Below, in pieces: positions 8,800-18,400 of a DNA stretch of 42,391 bases. Position numbers and translations under genes: made by a program. Below the pieces are notes generated by a model that saw only the letters and a list, made by a program, of their open reading frames with translations, ran no database searches and was not told the DNA's origin. Positions within the stretch are counted from its first letter, which is position 1, and every line of letters begins with the position of its first letter. The stretch covers positions 1 through 42,391 of the forward strand of contig CAZZIP010000016.1 in NCBI GenBank assembly GCA_964654415.1, read 5' to 3'. Origin of the DNA: Methylohalobius sp964654415. GTDB taxonomy: Bacteria > Pseudomonadota > Gammaproteobacteria > Methylococcales > Methylothermaceae.

Positions 8800-9858
8800 A
8801 TGATCCGATTTCCGTTGCCATTTGCCCTATCGTCATTGGCGGCCTCAGCGGCCTTCTTTTTTTGGCTCGCTCCTGCGCAGGCGAAGCCTTATGCCTTCAT
8901 CACCAATCAGGGGGAAGACAGCGTATCGGTCATCGATACTGCCGAAGACCGCGTCGTCAAAACTCTGAAAGTAGGCGCTAAGCCTGCAGGAGTCGCAGTC
9001 AGCAGGGATGGGCGCACTGTCCTAGTGACCAATTCCGCCGGCAAGAACGTCACCTTAGTCGACGGCGAGACTCTTAAAGTAGTAGGCTCCATCCCAATCG
9101 GTGAGGGACCTTTGGGGGTGGCCGTCGATTCTAAGGGCAGGCGCGCTTACGTGGCCGATTGGTACGAACACTATGTCAGCGTTCTGGATATTCCGGCGCG
9201 GAAGGTCATCGCCAAGATCCAGGTAGGAAAGTCTCCTTCAGGCCTTGTAGTCAGCACTGATGACAAACGGGTGTATGTGGCCAACCGTGACAGCGATTCG
9301 GTCTCCCTAATCGACGCTAAGGCCCTGAAAGTGATCGCTACCCAAGCCGTAGGTCAACACCCCTTCGGTATCGCCTTGGACGAGGCCAGGAACCGGTTGT
9401 ATGCTGCCAACGTTCTCAGCAACGACGTCAGTGTGCTCGAGGCTGCAACTTTAAAACCGATCACCACCCTCCCCGTGGGAGATCGCCCCTATGCCATCGC
9501 GCTAGCGTACGGCGGCAGCCGGGTAATCGTCACTAATCAGTACGATGATACCGTCTCAGTGATCGACGCCGAACGATTGGAGGTGATCGACACTTTGGAC
9601 GTGGGCGAGTATCCCGAGGGGATCGCCGCCCATCCTGATGGCAAAAGGGTGTATGTGGCCAACTGGTTCAGCAACTCGGTGTCGGTGCTCGATGCAGTCA
9701 AATTGCACCTCCTGGCGACCATTCCCACCGGCGATGGAAGCCGCGCCTTCGGCCAATTCATCTCGCCTGGAGAATACAGCCCGAAAAATTCATCATCTGC
9801 CGCTACCAAAAGCGTGCCGGGGAATTCCAGCAATGCCCAAAAATATAAACGCGGCTAA
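8800..9858 (+). CDS. Secreted seven-bladed YVTN beta-propeller protein
   Basis: A signal peptide covers residues 1-28 (cut at AQA before KPYAFITNQ). The mature part contains seven repeats of about 42 residues of the YVTN type, for example VYVANRDSDSVSLID, LYAANVLSNDVSVLE and VYVANWFSNSVSVLD, enough for a complete propeller. The closing SRAFGQFI motif precedes a low-complexity serine/asparagine tail. Such propellers occur near periplasmic quinoprotein systems, but no enzymatic residues are recognisable, so a binding or scaffold role is likely. The three-base spacing to the MxaD-like gene suggests they work together in the periplasm. Confidence 0.8.
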   Translation: MIRFPLPFALSSLAASAAFFFWLAPAQAKPYAFITNQGEDSVSVIDTAEDRVVKTLKVGAKPAGVAVSRDGRTVLVTNSAGKNVTLVDGETLKVVGSIPIGEGPLGVAVDSKGRRAYVADWYEHYVSVLDIPARKVIAKIQVGKSPSGLVVSTDDKRVYVANRDSDSVSLIDAKALKVIATQAVGQHPFGIALDEARNRLYAANVLSNDVSVLEAATLKPITTLPVGDRPYAIALAYGGSRVIVTNQYDDTVSVIDAERLEVIDTLDVGEYPEGIAAHPDGKRVYVANWFSNSVSVLDAVKLHLLATIPTGDGSRAFGQFISPGEYSPKNSSSAATKSVPGNSSNAQKYKRG

Positions 9859-9862
9859 AGCT

Positions 9863-9902
9863 AAGGCTTCAGCGCAGGCTTGAATCAAGCTGGCAAAGCC
9901 TT
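9863..9902 (+). other. Inverted repeat after the propeller gene
   Basis: Outer arms AAGGCTT (9863-9869) and AAGCCTT (9896-9902) enclose a second short palindrome GCTTGA-A-TCAAGC. The structure sits between the propeller stop and tRNA-Thr. There is no T tract after it, so it may be an RNA-stability or processing hairpin rather than a terminator. Confidence 0.35.
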
Positions 9903-9922
9903 ATAATTCATTATGCTTGTTT

Positions 9923-9998
<76 letters not shown>

Positions 9999-10010
9999 TT
10001 GAATCGCCAG

Positions 10011-11432
10011 TCATCCGATAGGAATCAAACGGTAGGTTGGCTCGTAATGCTGGCTCAGCCGCATCCTCTTCTGGGCCACCAGATCGGCGAGCAGTTTCTC
10101 CAGCGGTCTAAGTATTCGGGCTTCACCCCGGATTTCGAACGGGCCGTGCTGCTCCACCTGCACAATCCCTTTCTCCTTGACATTGGCAGCGACGATGCCG
10201 GAAAACGCTCGTCTGAGCTCGGCTGCCAGTTCGTGAGCCGGCAGGTCCGAAGTCAAACGCAAACTGGCCATGGCAGAATGAGTAGGTTCAAACGGCTGCT
10301 GAAAGGCATGATCGATCACCAATCGCCAGTTGAAATAATAAGCGTCTTGAGTGTGGCGGCGATAACGATGCACATCGTCTACCCCACGGCGCAAGACCCG
10401 TGCCACTTCCCCTGGATCGCCTACGATGATCCGATAATGCTCACGCACCGATTTTCCCAATGTTGTCGTGAAGAATTCATCGATACGGCGAAAATAATCG
10501 CAGCTTTCGACCGGACCGGTGAAAACCAGCGGGAAAGGCAGGTCGGCATTGGCCGGATGCAGCAATATTCCCAAGATATACAAGATTTCTTCAAACGTCC
10601 CCACCCCGCCGGGGAAGACGACGATGCCGTGTCCTACCCGCACGAATGCTTCCAGACGTTTCTCGATATCGGGCATGACGACCAAGGAATTGACGATAGG
10701 GTTAGGAGGCTCGGCGGCGATGATTCCCGGTTCTGAAATCCCAAGGTAACGTCCGTCCCGAACGCGTTGTTTGGCATGGCCAATGGCAGCCCCTTTCATC
10801 GGTCCCTTCATCGCGCCTGGACCGCAGCCAGTACAGATATTGAGGCCGCGTAGCCCAAGTTCGTAACCTACCTGCTTGCTGTAATCGTACTCAGCCTTGC
10901 TGACGGCATGACCGCCCCAGCACACGATCATGTCTGGTGGCTGCCCTGGGATCAGTACCTGGGCGTTGCGCAGGATGTGAAACACGGCGTCGGTGACGCT
11001 GCCTGGCTGATTTAAGTCAAACGCTCCGCTCTCTATGATCTGCTGATTGGTATAGACGATGTCGCGCAACACCGCAAACAGATGCTCGCGAATCCCTTTG
11101 ATCATCTTGCCGTCGACGAACGCTGAAGCAGGCGCATTGACGAGTTCCAATTTGATGCCGCGTTCCTGCTGGCGGATGTGAACAGCGAAATTGCGGTACT
11201 GCTCAAACACCGCCTTGGAGTTGTCCACCATGCTGCCACAGTTGAGCACGGCTAAGGCACATTTGCGGAAAGTTTCGAACAACTCGGTATGCGCGCTGTC
11301 GAGCAAATGGCTGATCTCCTTCTTGGAAAGTATCTCCAAAGGCCCTTCCGGCGTGACTTGAATCGGACCCTCGACCACAGGTGGCACAGTTTCAGCTATG
11401 GTTTGAAGATTGCTCACTTTTTCTTGCTTCAT
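10011..11432 (-). CDS. ppnN: Nucleotide 5'-monophosphate nucleosidase PpnN (YgdH/LOG family)
   Basis: PpnN cleaves purine and pyrimidine nucleoside monophosphates to base and ribose-5-phosphate, and in E. coli is tuned by (p)ppGpp. The 473-residue protein aligns by eye along its length with E. coli PpnN. Shared blocks include KCALAVLNCGSMVDNSKAVF near the N-terminus, MIVCWGGHAVS, the LOG signatures ICTGCGPGAMKGPMKGAAIG and FPGGVGTFEEILYILGILL, and the C-terminal RRAFSGIVAANVKEKGI. The first 30 residues are a family-variable extension. It is a single gene read leftward away from the DnaA-box region and converging on tRNA-Thr. Confidence 0.93.
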   Translation of the reverse strand: MKQEKVSNLQTIAETVPPVVEGPIQVTPEGPLEILSKKEISHLLDSAHTELFETFRKCALAVLNCGSMVDNSKAVFEQYRNFAVHIRQQERGIKLELVNAPASAFVDGKMIKGIREHLFAVLRDIVYTNQQIIESGAFDLNQPGSVTDAVFHILRNAQVLIPGQPPDMIVCWGGHAVSKAEYDYSKQVGYELGLRGLNICTGCGPGAMKGPMKGAAIGHAKQRVRDGRYLGISEPGIIAAEPPNPIVNSLVVMPDIEKRLEAFVRVGHGIVVFPGGVGTFEEILYILGILLHPANADLPFPLVFTGPVESCDYFRRIDEFFTTTLGKSVREHYRIIVGDPGEVARVLRRGVDDVHRYRRHTQDAYYFNWRLVIDHAFQQPFEPTHSAMASLRLTSDLPAHELAAELRRAFSGIVAANVKEKGIVQVEQHGPFEIRGEARILRPLEKLLADLVAQKRMRLSQHYEPTYRLIPIG

Positions 11433-11442
11433 TCAATAAAAA

Positions 11443-11604
11443 TGTGGATAACTTTGTGGAAAAATCTTAAAGAAAATAGAAGGCTCTTTGTTTTAACCCC
11501 CCAGTTATCTTAAATTATCTTCAAACATCAAAAACTTAAAAAAACAAGATAGCATTGATGCAAGCTACAACATTCACAGTTTTTGTGGATAAGTTTGTGC
11601 AAAA
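11443..11604. other. AT-rich DnaA-box cluster (origin-like)
   Basis: Two perfect DnaA boxes TGTGGATAA occur at 11443-11451 and 11584-11592 in the same orientation. Each is followed after exactly three bases by a degenerate box: TGTGGAAAA at 11455-11463 and TGTGCAAAA at 11596-11604. The interval is AT-rich and holds a tandem TTATCTT repeat at 11505-11511 and 11515-11521, which could be an unwinding region. This is the usual make-up of an origin, but dnaA, dnaN, mnmG and rpmH are not present. The right flank is transcribed toward it, so it may instead be a DnaA-titrating or regulatory site. Confidence 0.4.
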
Positions 11605-11784
11605 TTTGCTAAAAAGTACTATCGTTTGCGTTGGTTCGCTGATGGCCCAGGTCACCGATAAGTAGGTCTGGCTATTGCTTACCCAGGCGATTAGGCCAGC
11701 CGTTTGCGCCCAGCCAGAAGGGGAGCTCCAAGATCAATCCCGGACGATTATTATAAGCATGGCGGAGCGTTGGCCCGATCTGTC

Positions 11785-12160
11785 TCATACTTGAGGTCTC
11801 CCCCTGTGGCGGAGGTCTCTGGCGCGGCGCTTACAGTGCAAGGTCAGCTTCACTAGGACCCGCCCGAGTTTGTGCCAGCGTCGCGATCCCTTTGTGCAAT
11901 GGGAGCGCTTCTTCTGGATTTCACTCAACCGCTTGCTGCACCGGCGCTTGATGGAGCGAAGGCCACGCCCGGAGACGACCAGGGCCTCGCCGTCATTGGT
12001 CACCACGGCGGCTTGATGAATCTGCTCCAGACCACCTGTTAGGACGTTGGAAAACTAACGAGGAACGTCCCCGCCCCATGGGCAGCACAATGTGTTTTTC
12101 TTCCAAGTGCATCGCCTGGGCCGGCCACATCCAGGGGAAATAGCCGCCCTTCCGGACGGC
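11785..12160 (-). pseudogene. tnpB: Degraded IS200/IS605-type tnpB (OrfB) fragment
   Basis: Two adjoining reading frames on the minus strand look like consecutive pieces of a TnpB protein. The first, from about 12142, reads HLEEKHIVLPMGRGRSSLVF, a typical N-terminal-half block. The second, from about 12036 to 11785, reads EQIHQAAVVTNDGEALVVS, then GRGLRSIKRR and a KGSRRWHKLGR block, ending in RARDLRHRGRPQV and a stop. The frame change near 12040 removes the RuvC-I aspartate expected in the GIDLG-like motif. Everything after the RRxRDLRHK block, including the other catalytic residues and the zinc ribbon, is missing. It is a relic without activity. No tnpA is visible. Confidence 0.75.
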
Positions 12161-12171
12161 GGCGCTTTCAT

Positions 12172-12193
12172 CCCATCCCCTGAAGAGGATGGG
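12172..12193. repeat. IS-end-type hairpin next to tnpB relic
   Basis: CCCATCC and GGATGGG arms enclose an eight-base loop CCTGAAGA. A second GC-rich hairpin (GCCGCC/GGCGGC) lies beside it at 12143-12163. Subterminal imperfect hairpins of this look mark the ends of IS200/IS605-family elements, and the position upstream of the tnpB relic agrees. The element boundary itself cannot be fixed from one copy. Confidence 0.5.
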
Positions 12194-12212
12194 TATTCCT
12201 GCGCCGTTCTAT

Positions 12213-12241
12213 AAAAAAAACCCCGCACCTTAGGTGCGGGG
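12213..12241 (-). terminator. ftsH transcription terminator
   Basis: A nine-pair GC-rich stem, CCCCGCACC/GGTGCGGGG with loop TTA, at 12221-12241 is followed on the minus strand by eight U (A run at 12213-12220). It begins 20 bases after the ftsH stop and is a textbook intrinsic terminator. Confidence 0.92.
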
Positions 12242-12260
12242 TAGTTATGCGGTTTAAAGA

Positions 12261-14192
12261 TTACTGGTAATGCTGTCCGGCGGGTTTTCCCAACGGGCCT
12301 ATTCCTGCCGGAGTTTCCGCTTGCCCACTGCCTGCAGGCTGACCCTGTGCCGGCGGCGCGGTATCTTCCCAATCTTTGGGTGGGGGTGGGGTTTGGCCTT
12401 GCATGATGGCGTCGATTTGCGCCCGGTCGATGGTTTCGTATTTCATCAAGGCTTCGGCCATCAGGTGGAGCTTGTCGAGGTTGTCCTTTAGGATCTTCTC
12501 CGCCCGCGCATAGTTGCGGTCGATGATCGCCCGGATTTCTTCGTCGATCATTCTAGCGGTGGCCTCAGACATGTGTTTGTGTTGGGTGATCGTGCGCCCC
12601 AAAAAGACTTCGCCTTCGTCTTCGGCATAGGCCAAAGGCCCCATCCGTTCCGACAGCCCCCATTTGGTCACCATGTTGCGCGCCAGGTTGGTGGCCCGCT
12701 CGATGTCGTTGGCAGCCCCGGTGGTAATGGCGTCTTCCCCATAAATGATCGCCTCGGCCAGCCGCCCACCAAATAGGCTAGAGATCTGGCTTTCGAGCTT
12801 GCGCTTGGAGGCCGAGTATTGGTCGCGCTCGGGCAAAAACATGGTGATCCCTAACGCCCGCCCGCGCGGCATGATGCTAACCTTGTAGACCGGATCGTGC
12901 TCGGGAACGAGCAGCCCGACGATGGTGTGACCGGCCTCGTGGTACGCGGTCATGCGCTTTTCTTCTTCGCTCATGACCATCGAGCGGCGTTCAACCCCCA
13001 TCAGGATTTTATCCTTGGCTTTCTCTAAATCGCTCATGTCGACCAGCTTTTTGTTCGCCCGGGCGGCAAACAGGGAGGCCTCATTGACCAAATTGGCCAA
13101 ATCCGCCCCAGAAAACCCCGGAGTGCCGCGCGCAATCACTTTGGGATCGACGTCTTCGGCCGTGGGTACCTTGCGCAGATGCACTTTGAGGATCTGTTCG
13201 CGCCCGCGAATGTCCGGCAGTCCCACCACCACTTGACGGTCAAACCGCCCAGGCCGAAGCAGCGCCGGGTCCAATACGTCCGGGCGGTTGGTGGCGGCAA
13301 TGATGATGATGCCTTCGTTGCCCTCAAACCCGTCCATCTCAACCAATAGCTGGTTTAAGGTCTGTTCGCGTTCGTCGTGTCCACCGCCTAAACCTGCCCC
13401 ACGATGCCGACCCACCGCGTCGATCTCGTCAATAAAGACAATGCACGGGGCGTGCTTTTTGGCTTGCTCGAACATGTCGCGTACCCGAGAAGCCCCCACC
13501 CCCACAAACATCTCCACAAAGTCAGAACCCGAAATGGTGAAAAACGGTACCTTAGCCTCCCCAGCAATCGCCCGCGCTATCAAAGTCTTGCCCGTCCCAG
13601 GCGGACCAACCATCAATATCCCACGTGGAATCTTGCCCCCAAGCTTTTGAAACTTGCTAGGGTCCTTGAGAAAATCCACCACCTCCTTGACTTCTTCAAT
13701 GGCCTCCTCACAGCCCGCTACGTCCTTAAACGTCACCTTGATCTTGTCTTCCTCCATCAGCCGCGCTTTGCTCTTGCCAAAGTTCAGCGCCCCGCGGCCA
13801 CCAGCCCCACCCCCTTGCATCTGACGCATGAAGAAAATCCATACGCCAATCAAAAGCAGCATCGGAAACCAGGAAATAAAAATCTGCATCAAAAGCGATT
13901 GCCCCTCAGGAGGCTCGGCTTTGATCTCAACGTTGTTGGCAAGTAAGTCATCCACTAAATGCAGATCGTTGGGATTGTAGGTAACAAATTTCTGCCCCCC
14001 AGCCGTCGTCCCCTTGATCGCATTGCCGTCAATCACCACCTCCTTGACCTGCCCATCGCGTACCGCCGTGATAAATTGCGTGTACGACAGCGTCGCCCCA
14101 GGCACCCGCCGTACCCCAAAATTGTTAAATACACTCATCAATACCGCCGCAATCACTACCCAAAGTAGGATGTTTTTCAGCATGTTGTTCAT
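12261..14192 (-). CDS. ftsH: ATP-dependent zinc metalloprotease FtsH
   Basis: FtsH is the hexameric inner-membrane AAA+ protease that removes unassembled membrane proteins and regulatory proteins. The 643-residue protein has membrane helices at about 6-22 and 104-122 around a small periplasmic domain. The Walker A GPPGTGKT is near 195, Walker B IVFIDEIDAVG near 250, and the second region of homology carries ATNRPDVLDPALLRPGRFD near 303. The zinc site is HEAGH near 417. A proline/glutamine-rich tail ends the protein. AAGGAG at 14202-14207 precedes the ATG. It lies 56 bases downstream of rlmE, the standard rlmE-ftsH order, and ends in a strong terminator. Confidence 0.98.
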   Translation of the reverse strand: MNNMLKNILLWVVIAAVLMSVFNNFGVRRVPGATLSYTQFITAVRDGQVKEVVIDGNAIKGTTAGGQKFVTYNPNDLHLVDDLLANNVEIKAEPPEGQSLLMQIFISWFPMLLLIGVWIFFMRQMQGGGAGGRGALNFGKSKARLMEEDKIKVTFKDVAGCEEAIEEVKEVVDFLKDPSKFQKLGGKIPRGILMVGPPGTGKTLIARAIAGEAKVPFFTISGSDFVEMFVGVGASRVRDMFEQAKKHAPCIVFIDEIDAVGRHRGAGLGGGHDEREQTLNQLLVEMDGFEGNEGIIIIAATNRPDVLDPALLRPGRFDRQVVVGLPDIRGREQILKVHLRKVPTAEDVDPKVIARGTPGFSGADLANLVNEASLFAARANKKLVDMSDLEKAKDKILMGVERRSMVMSEEEKRMTAYHEAGHTIVGLLVPEHDPVYKVSIMPRGRALGITMFLPERDQYSASKRKLESQISSLFGGRLAEAIIYGEDAITTGAANDIERATNLARNMVTKWGLSERMGPLAYAEDEGEVFLGRTITQHKHMSEATARMIDEEIRAIIDRNYARAEKILKDNLDKLHLMAEALMKYETIDRAQIDAIMQGQTPPPPKDWEDTAPPAQGQPAGSGQAETPAGIGPLGKPAGQHYQ

Positions 14193-14248
14193 ATGCGCTC
14201 TCTCCTTACCAGGCTCTTAAATTTGCGCCTCTTTTGACTATACCCTGG

Positions 14249-14872
14249 TTACCGCCTGAATCCCTGCGCCAGCAAATACACCTCTCGGCTTCGCGGCCGC
14301 GATGCTTTGGGCTTACGAGTCGTAACCTTGGCAAACTGGTTGCGAAGGCGCTTCTGAAACGCTTCGAACCCTTCTCCTTGAAAAAGTTTCGTCAGCAGAC
14401 ATCCACCTTCCAGGAGGAGTTGTTCGGCGGCTTCCAAAGCCAGCTCTGCCAGGTGCATGGCACGCGCTTGATCGATGCTACGATTGCCACTCAGGTTGGG
14501 TGCCATGTCGGACAATACCACATTTACCGAAGTATCCCCAAGAATGGATCTAAGTCTTTGCCAGGTTTGATCCTGAGTAAAATCCCCCTGGAGAAAAGTT
14601 ACTCCCGGTAAAGGATCCATAGGCAAGATATCCACCGCGACGACTTTGCCGTTGGGGTGGACTTGGTCTGCAGCAAATTGCGACCAACCCCCAGGAGCTG
14701 CGCCCAAATCGACCACCGTCATTCCCGGCATTAAGATGCGGTCGCGGGCTTGAATCTCCTGTAATTTGAACGTTGCCCGTGAACGGTAACCCTGTGCCTG
14801 CGCCAGTTGAACGTAAGCATCATTGAAATGCTCTGCCAACCAGCGACCACTGCTACGGGTTCTTGCCATCAT
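14249..14872 (-). CDS. rlmE: 23S rRNA (uridine-2'-O) methyltransferase RlmE
   Basis: RlmE (FtsJ/RrmJ) methylates the 2'-O of U2552 in 23S rRNA late in 50S assembly. The 207-residue protein has the SAM-binding motif VVDLGAAPGGWSQFA near 54. The K-D-K-E catalytic set is visible as K in ATFKLQEI, D in LSDMAPNLSG and K in LLTKLFQGEGFE, with the E in the SREVYLLA end motif. Two adjacent ATG codons (14872, 14869) could be used. It is transcribed with ftsH below and greA above. Confidence 0.96.
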   Translation of the reverse strand: MMARTRSSGRWLAEHFNDAYVQLAQAQGYRSRATFKLQEIQARDRILMPGMTVVDLGAAPGGWSQFAADQVHPNGKVVAVDILPMDPLPGVTFLQGDFTQDQTWQRLRSILGDTSVNVVLSDMAPNLSGNRSIDQARAMHLAELALEAAEQLLLEGGCLLTKLFQGEGFEAFQKRLRNQFAKVTTRKPKASRPRSREVYLLAQGFRR

Positions 14873-14937
14873 TAACTTGCTTTAACTTAACGTTTTGCTC
14901 AACTTTGGACCTTTGTCATCCGTGAAGGTTCAGATTG

Positions 14938-15414
14938 TCACTCGTAACGCACCGCCAAGATTTCGTATTCCCGCGCTCCCTTGGGGGTCTTCACTTCTAC
15001 TATGTCTTCGGCTTGTCTGCCGATCAGCGCCCGGGCAATGGGCGAAGAAATCGAGATCAAGCCTTGCTTTAGGTCCGCCTCGTCCTCTCCAACGATCTGA
15101 TAGGTCACGGTCTCGCCGGTCTCTAAATCTCCTAACTCCACGGTCGCGCCAAACACCACCTTGCCGTCGGCATTCAGCTGGGTAACATCGATGATCTGGG
15201 CATTGGCTAGTTTAGCCTCGAGTTCGCGAATCCGCCCCTCAATGAAGCTTTGCTGTTCACGCGCAGCGTGGTACTCAGCGTTCTCCCGCAAATCACCGTG
15301 CGCCCTCGCCTCTGCGATGGCTTGGATGACTCTTGGCCGCGCCACGGTCTTAAGCTCGTGTAACTCCTGTTTGAGCTTTTCTGCACCTTTGACCGTCAAG
15401 GGCACTTTTTTCAT
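14938..15414 (-). CDS. greA: Transcription elongation factor GreA
   Basis: GreA rescues backtracked RNA polymerase by stimulating transcript cleavage. The 158-residue length equals that of E. coli. The N-terminal coiled coil (residues 1-75) ends in the acidic tip region GDLRENAEYHAAREQQ. The C-terminal FKBP-like domain carries LISISSPIARALIGR and the usual ending EYEILAVRYE. It starts eight bases after carB stops and so belongs to the carAB-greA transcript. Confidence 0.97.
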   Translation of the reverse strand: MKKVPLTVKGAEKLKQELHELKTVARPRVIQAIAEARAHGDLRENAEYHAAREQQSFIEGRIRELEAKLANAQIIDVTQLNADGKVVFGATVELGDLETGETVTYQIVGEDEADLKQGLISISSPIARALIGRQAEDIVEVKTPKGAREYEILAVRYE

Positions 15415-15422
15415 CTTTGCGA

Positions 15423-18400
15423 CTACCTCTCCTGTTCTGAGCCGATGAATGTTCGATGCAAATCCTGCAAACTGTACACTTGGCCGGTGTTAAGCGCATC
15501 CAACGCGTGACAAATCGCATAAGCCCCTGCCAAAGTAGTGGTATAGGTGATCTGGCGTTGGAGCGCCTCGCGTCGAATCAGGAAAGAATCGGCGATCGCC
15601 TTCTTCCCCTCGGTGGTGTTGATGATCAGGCTGACCTCGCCGTTTTTGATGAGGTCCACGATATGCGGCCGACCTTGGCCGACTTTATTCACTACCGCGC
15701 AGGATATCCCGGCTGCCTGCAACGCTTGCGCGGTTCCAGGGGTGGCTACCAGATCAAAGCCCCTCTCCGCCAAGTTTTTGGCGATGGAGACCAGACGGGG
15801 TTTGTCGCGATCGCGCACGCTCATCAGCACCCTGCCGCGGAGCGGAAGGCAGGCACCCGCTGCTTGCTGAGCTTTGGCATAAGCCTCGCCGAAGCTCATC
15901 CCAACTCCCATCACCTCACCGGTAGATTTCATCTCCGGTCCGAGCAGGGGATCAACCTTAGGAAATTTGATGAAAGGAAACACCGCCTCCTTGACTGCGT
16001 AATAGGATGGGGTTCGTTCCTGCGTTACTCCCTGGGCGCTGAGGGATTGCCCGACCATGCAGCGCGCTGCGATTTTAGCCAAAGGCAGACCGATGGCCTT
16101 GGATACGAAGGGAACCGTACGCGAGGCACGGGGATTGACTTCCAAAATGTAGATCTCCCCGTCTTTGATTGCAAATTGGGCGTTCATCAAGCCCACTACC
16201 CCAAGCGCCTTGGCCAGACAACGCACTTGCTCGCTCAATTGATCCTGCACTGCGCGCTGAAGCCCATATGCAGGGATGGAGCAGGCCGAGTCTCCAGAAT
16301 GAATGCCGGCCTGCTCGATGTGTTCCATGATGGCACCGATGAAGACTGTCTCACCGTCGCTTATGGCGTCCACGTCCACTTCCACGGCGTCGTCTAGAAA
16401 CCGGTCGAGCAATACCGGTGACCGATTGGAGACGCTGACCGCCTCGACCATGTAACGGCGCAGCTCCTCCTCGTTGAAGACGATCTCCATCGCCCGCCCC
16501 CCCAGCACGTAGGACGGTCTCACCACCAGCGGATAATCCAGTTCCCGCGCCGCCAGGATCGCCTCCTCCAACGACCTGGCGGTACGGTTATCGGGTTGCT
16601 TGAGCCCCAATCGCTCGACCAGCTTCTGAAACCGCTCGCGGTCCTCAGCCAAGTCGATGGAATCGGGTGAGGTGCCGATGATCGGCACTCCCGCTGCTTC
16701 GAGATCGCGGGCCAGTTTCAGCGGAGTTTGCCCGCCGTACTGGACGATCACCCCCTGTGGTTGCTCCAGAGCGACGATCTCCAGCACATCCTCCAAGGTC
16801 AGGGGTTCAAAGTACAGCCGGTCGGAAGTGTCAAAGTCAGTGGAGACGGTTTCCGGGTTGCAGTTGACCATGATGGTCTCAAACCCCTCTTCCTTAAGGG
16901 CGAAGGCAGCATGAACGCAGCAGTAATCGAACTCTATCCCTTGGCCGATGCGGTTGGGGCCGCCCCCTAGGATCATAATTTTGGGTTTCTGAGAAGGGTT
17001 GGCTTCGCACTCAGTCTCATAAGTGGAGTATAGATAGGCCGTTCCTGAAGCGAACTCAGCGGCGCATGAGTCGATGCGTTTATATACCGGACGGATGCCG
17101 TGCTTATGGCGGGCAGCGCGCACCTCGGTCTCGGAGCTGTCAAGGAGATAGGCCAGGCGTGAATCGGCGAAACCCATGCGTTTGAGGCGATACAGTTCGT
17201 CGCCGTCCAAAGTCGCCAAAGTCCTGGCTTTGAGCGAATCCTCGGCCTGGACGATCTCTTTGATCTGCGCCAGAAACCACCGATCGATCCGGCTGTGGTC
17301 ATAGATCTCTTCCAGTTCCATACCGAAGCGAAACGCATCGGCCACGTACCAAAGCCGATAAGGTCCTGGGCTTCTTAGCTCCCGCACCAGCCGGTCGCGG
17401 GCGTCTTCGGCGGCCAGGTCCAACCTTTCGGTTAGCCCATCGACACCGATTTCCAGGCCGCGCAACGCCTTCTGTAGGGACTCCTGGAAGGTCCTGCCGA
17501 TCGCCATTACCTCGCCTACCGACTTCATCTGGGTAGTGAGGCGGTCGTCGGCGTCAGGAAACTTCTCGAAGGCAAAGCGCGGTACCTTGGTCACGACATA
17601 GTCGATAGAAGGCTCGAAGGAGGCTGGAATCAAGCCGCCGGTAATCTCGTTGCGCAATTCGTCCAGGGTGTAACCTACCGCCAGCTTAGCTGCCACCTTG
17701 GCAATGGGGAAACCGGTGGCCTTGGAGGCCAGAGCTGAGGACCGAGACACCCTGGGATTCATCTCGATCACTACCAGCCGGCCGTTTTCGGGATGGATCG
17801 CAAACTGGACGTTAGAACCGCCGGTATCGACACCGATTTTGCGCAGCACCGCAATCGCCGCATTGCGCATGATTTGATACTCTTTGTCGGTCAAAGTCTG
17901 AGCCGGGGCGACGGTGATCGAATCGCCGGTGTGCACCCCCATCGGGTCCAGATTTTCGATCGAGCAGACGATGATGCAGTTGTCTTTGCAGTCGCGCACC
18001 ACCTCCATTTCGAACTCTTTCCAACCGAGGATCGACTCTTCGATGAGCAGTTCCCGCACCGGCGAAAGCTCTAGCCCGCGCTCGCAGATCTCGACGAACT
18101 CCTCGCGGTTGTAGGCGATTCCGCCGCCGCTGCCACCTAAGGTAAAAGAAGGACGGATGATCGCCGGAAAGCCGATGCTCTCCAGCAGTGCAAGCGCTTC
18201 CTCTAAGCTGTGAGCGATTCCGGAGCGGGGAACTTCCAGGCCGATTTCGATCATCGCTTGCCGGAATAGACCTCGATCTTCGGCCTGCTCAATCGCTTTT
18301 GGGGTGGCGCCGATCAACTCCACTTCGTATTTTTCCAGCACACCTTGCCGATAGAGATCAAGCGCGCAGTTGAGCGCAGTTTGCCCGCCCATGGTGGGAA

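Noticed and set aside
9999..10736. 245-residue plus-strand open frame
   Set aside because: It is antisense to ppnN, has no family features, and the ppnN frame is fully conserved.
12055..12372. 105-residue minus-strand open frame spanning the end of ftsH and the tnpB relic
   Set aside because: It reads ftsH out of frame and crosses the terminator; the protein sense in this region comes from other frames (FtsH tail and TnpB fragments).
15456..16397. 313-residue plus-strand open frame
   Set aside because: It lies opposite the conserved C-terminal half of carB and shows no protein-like motifs.
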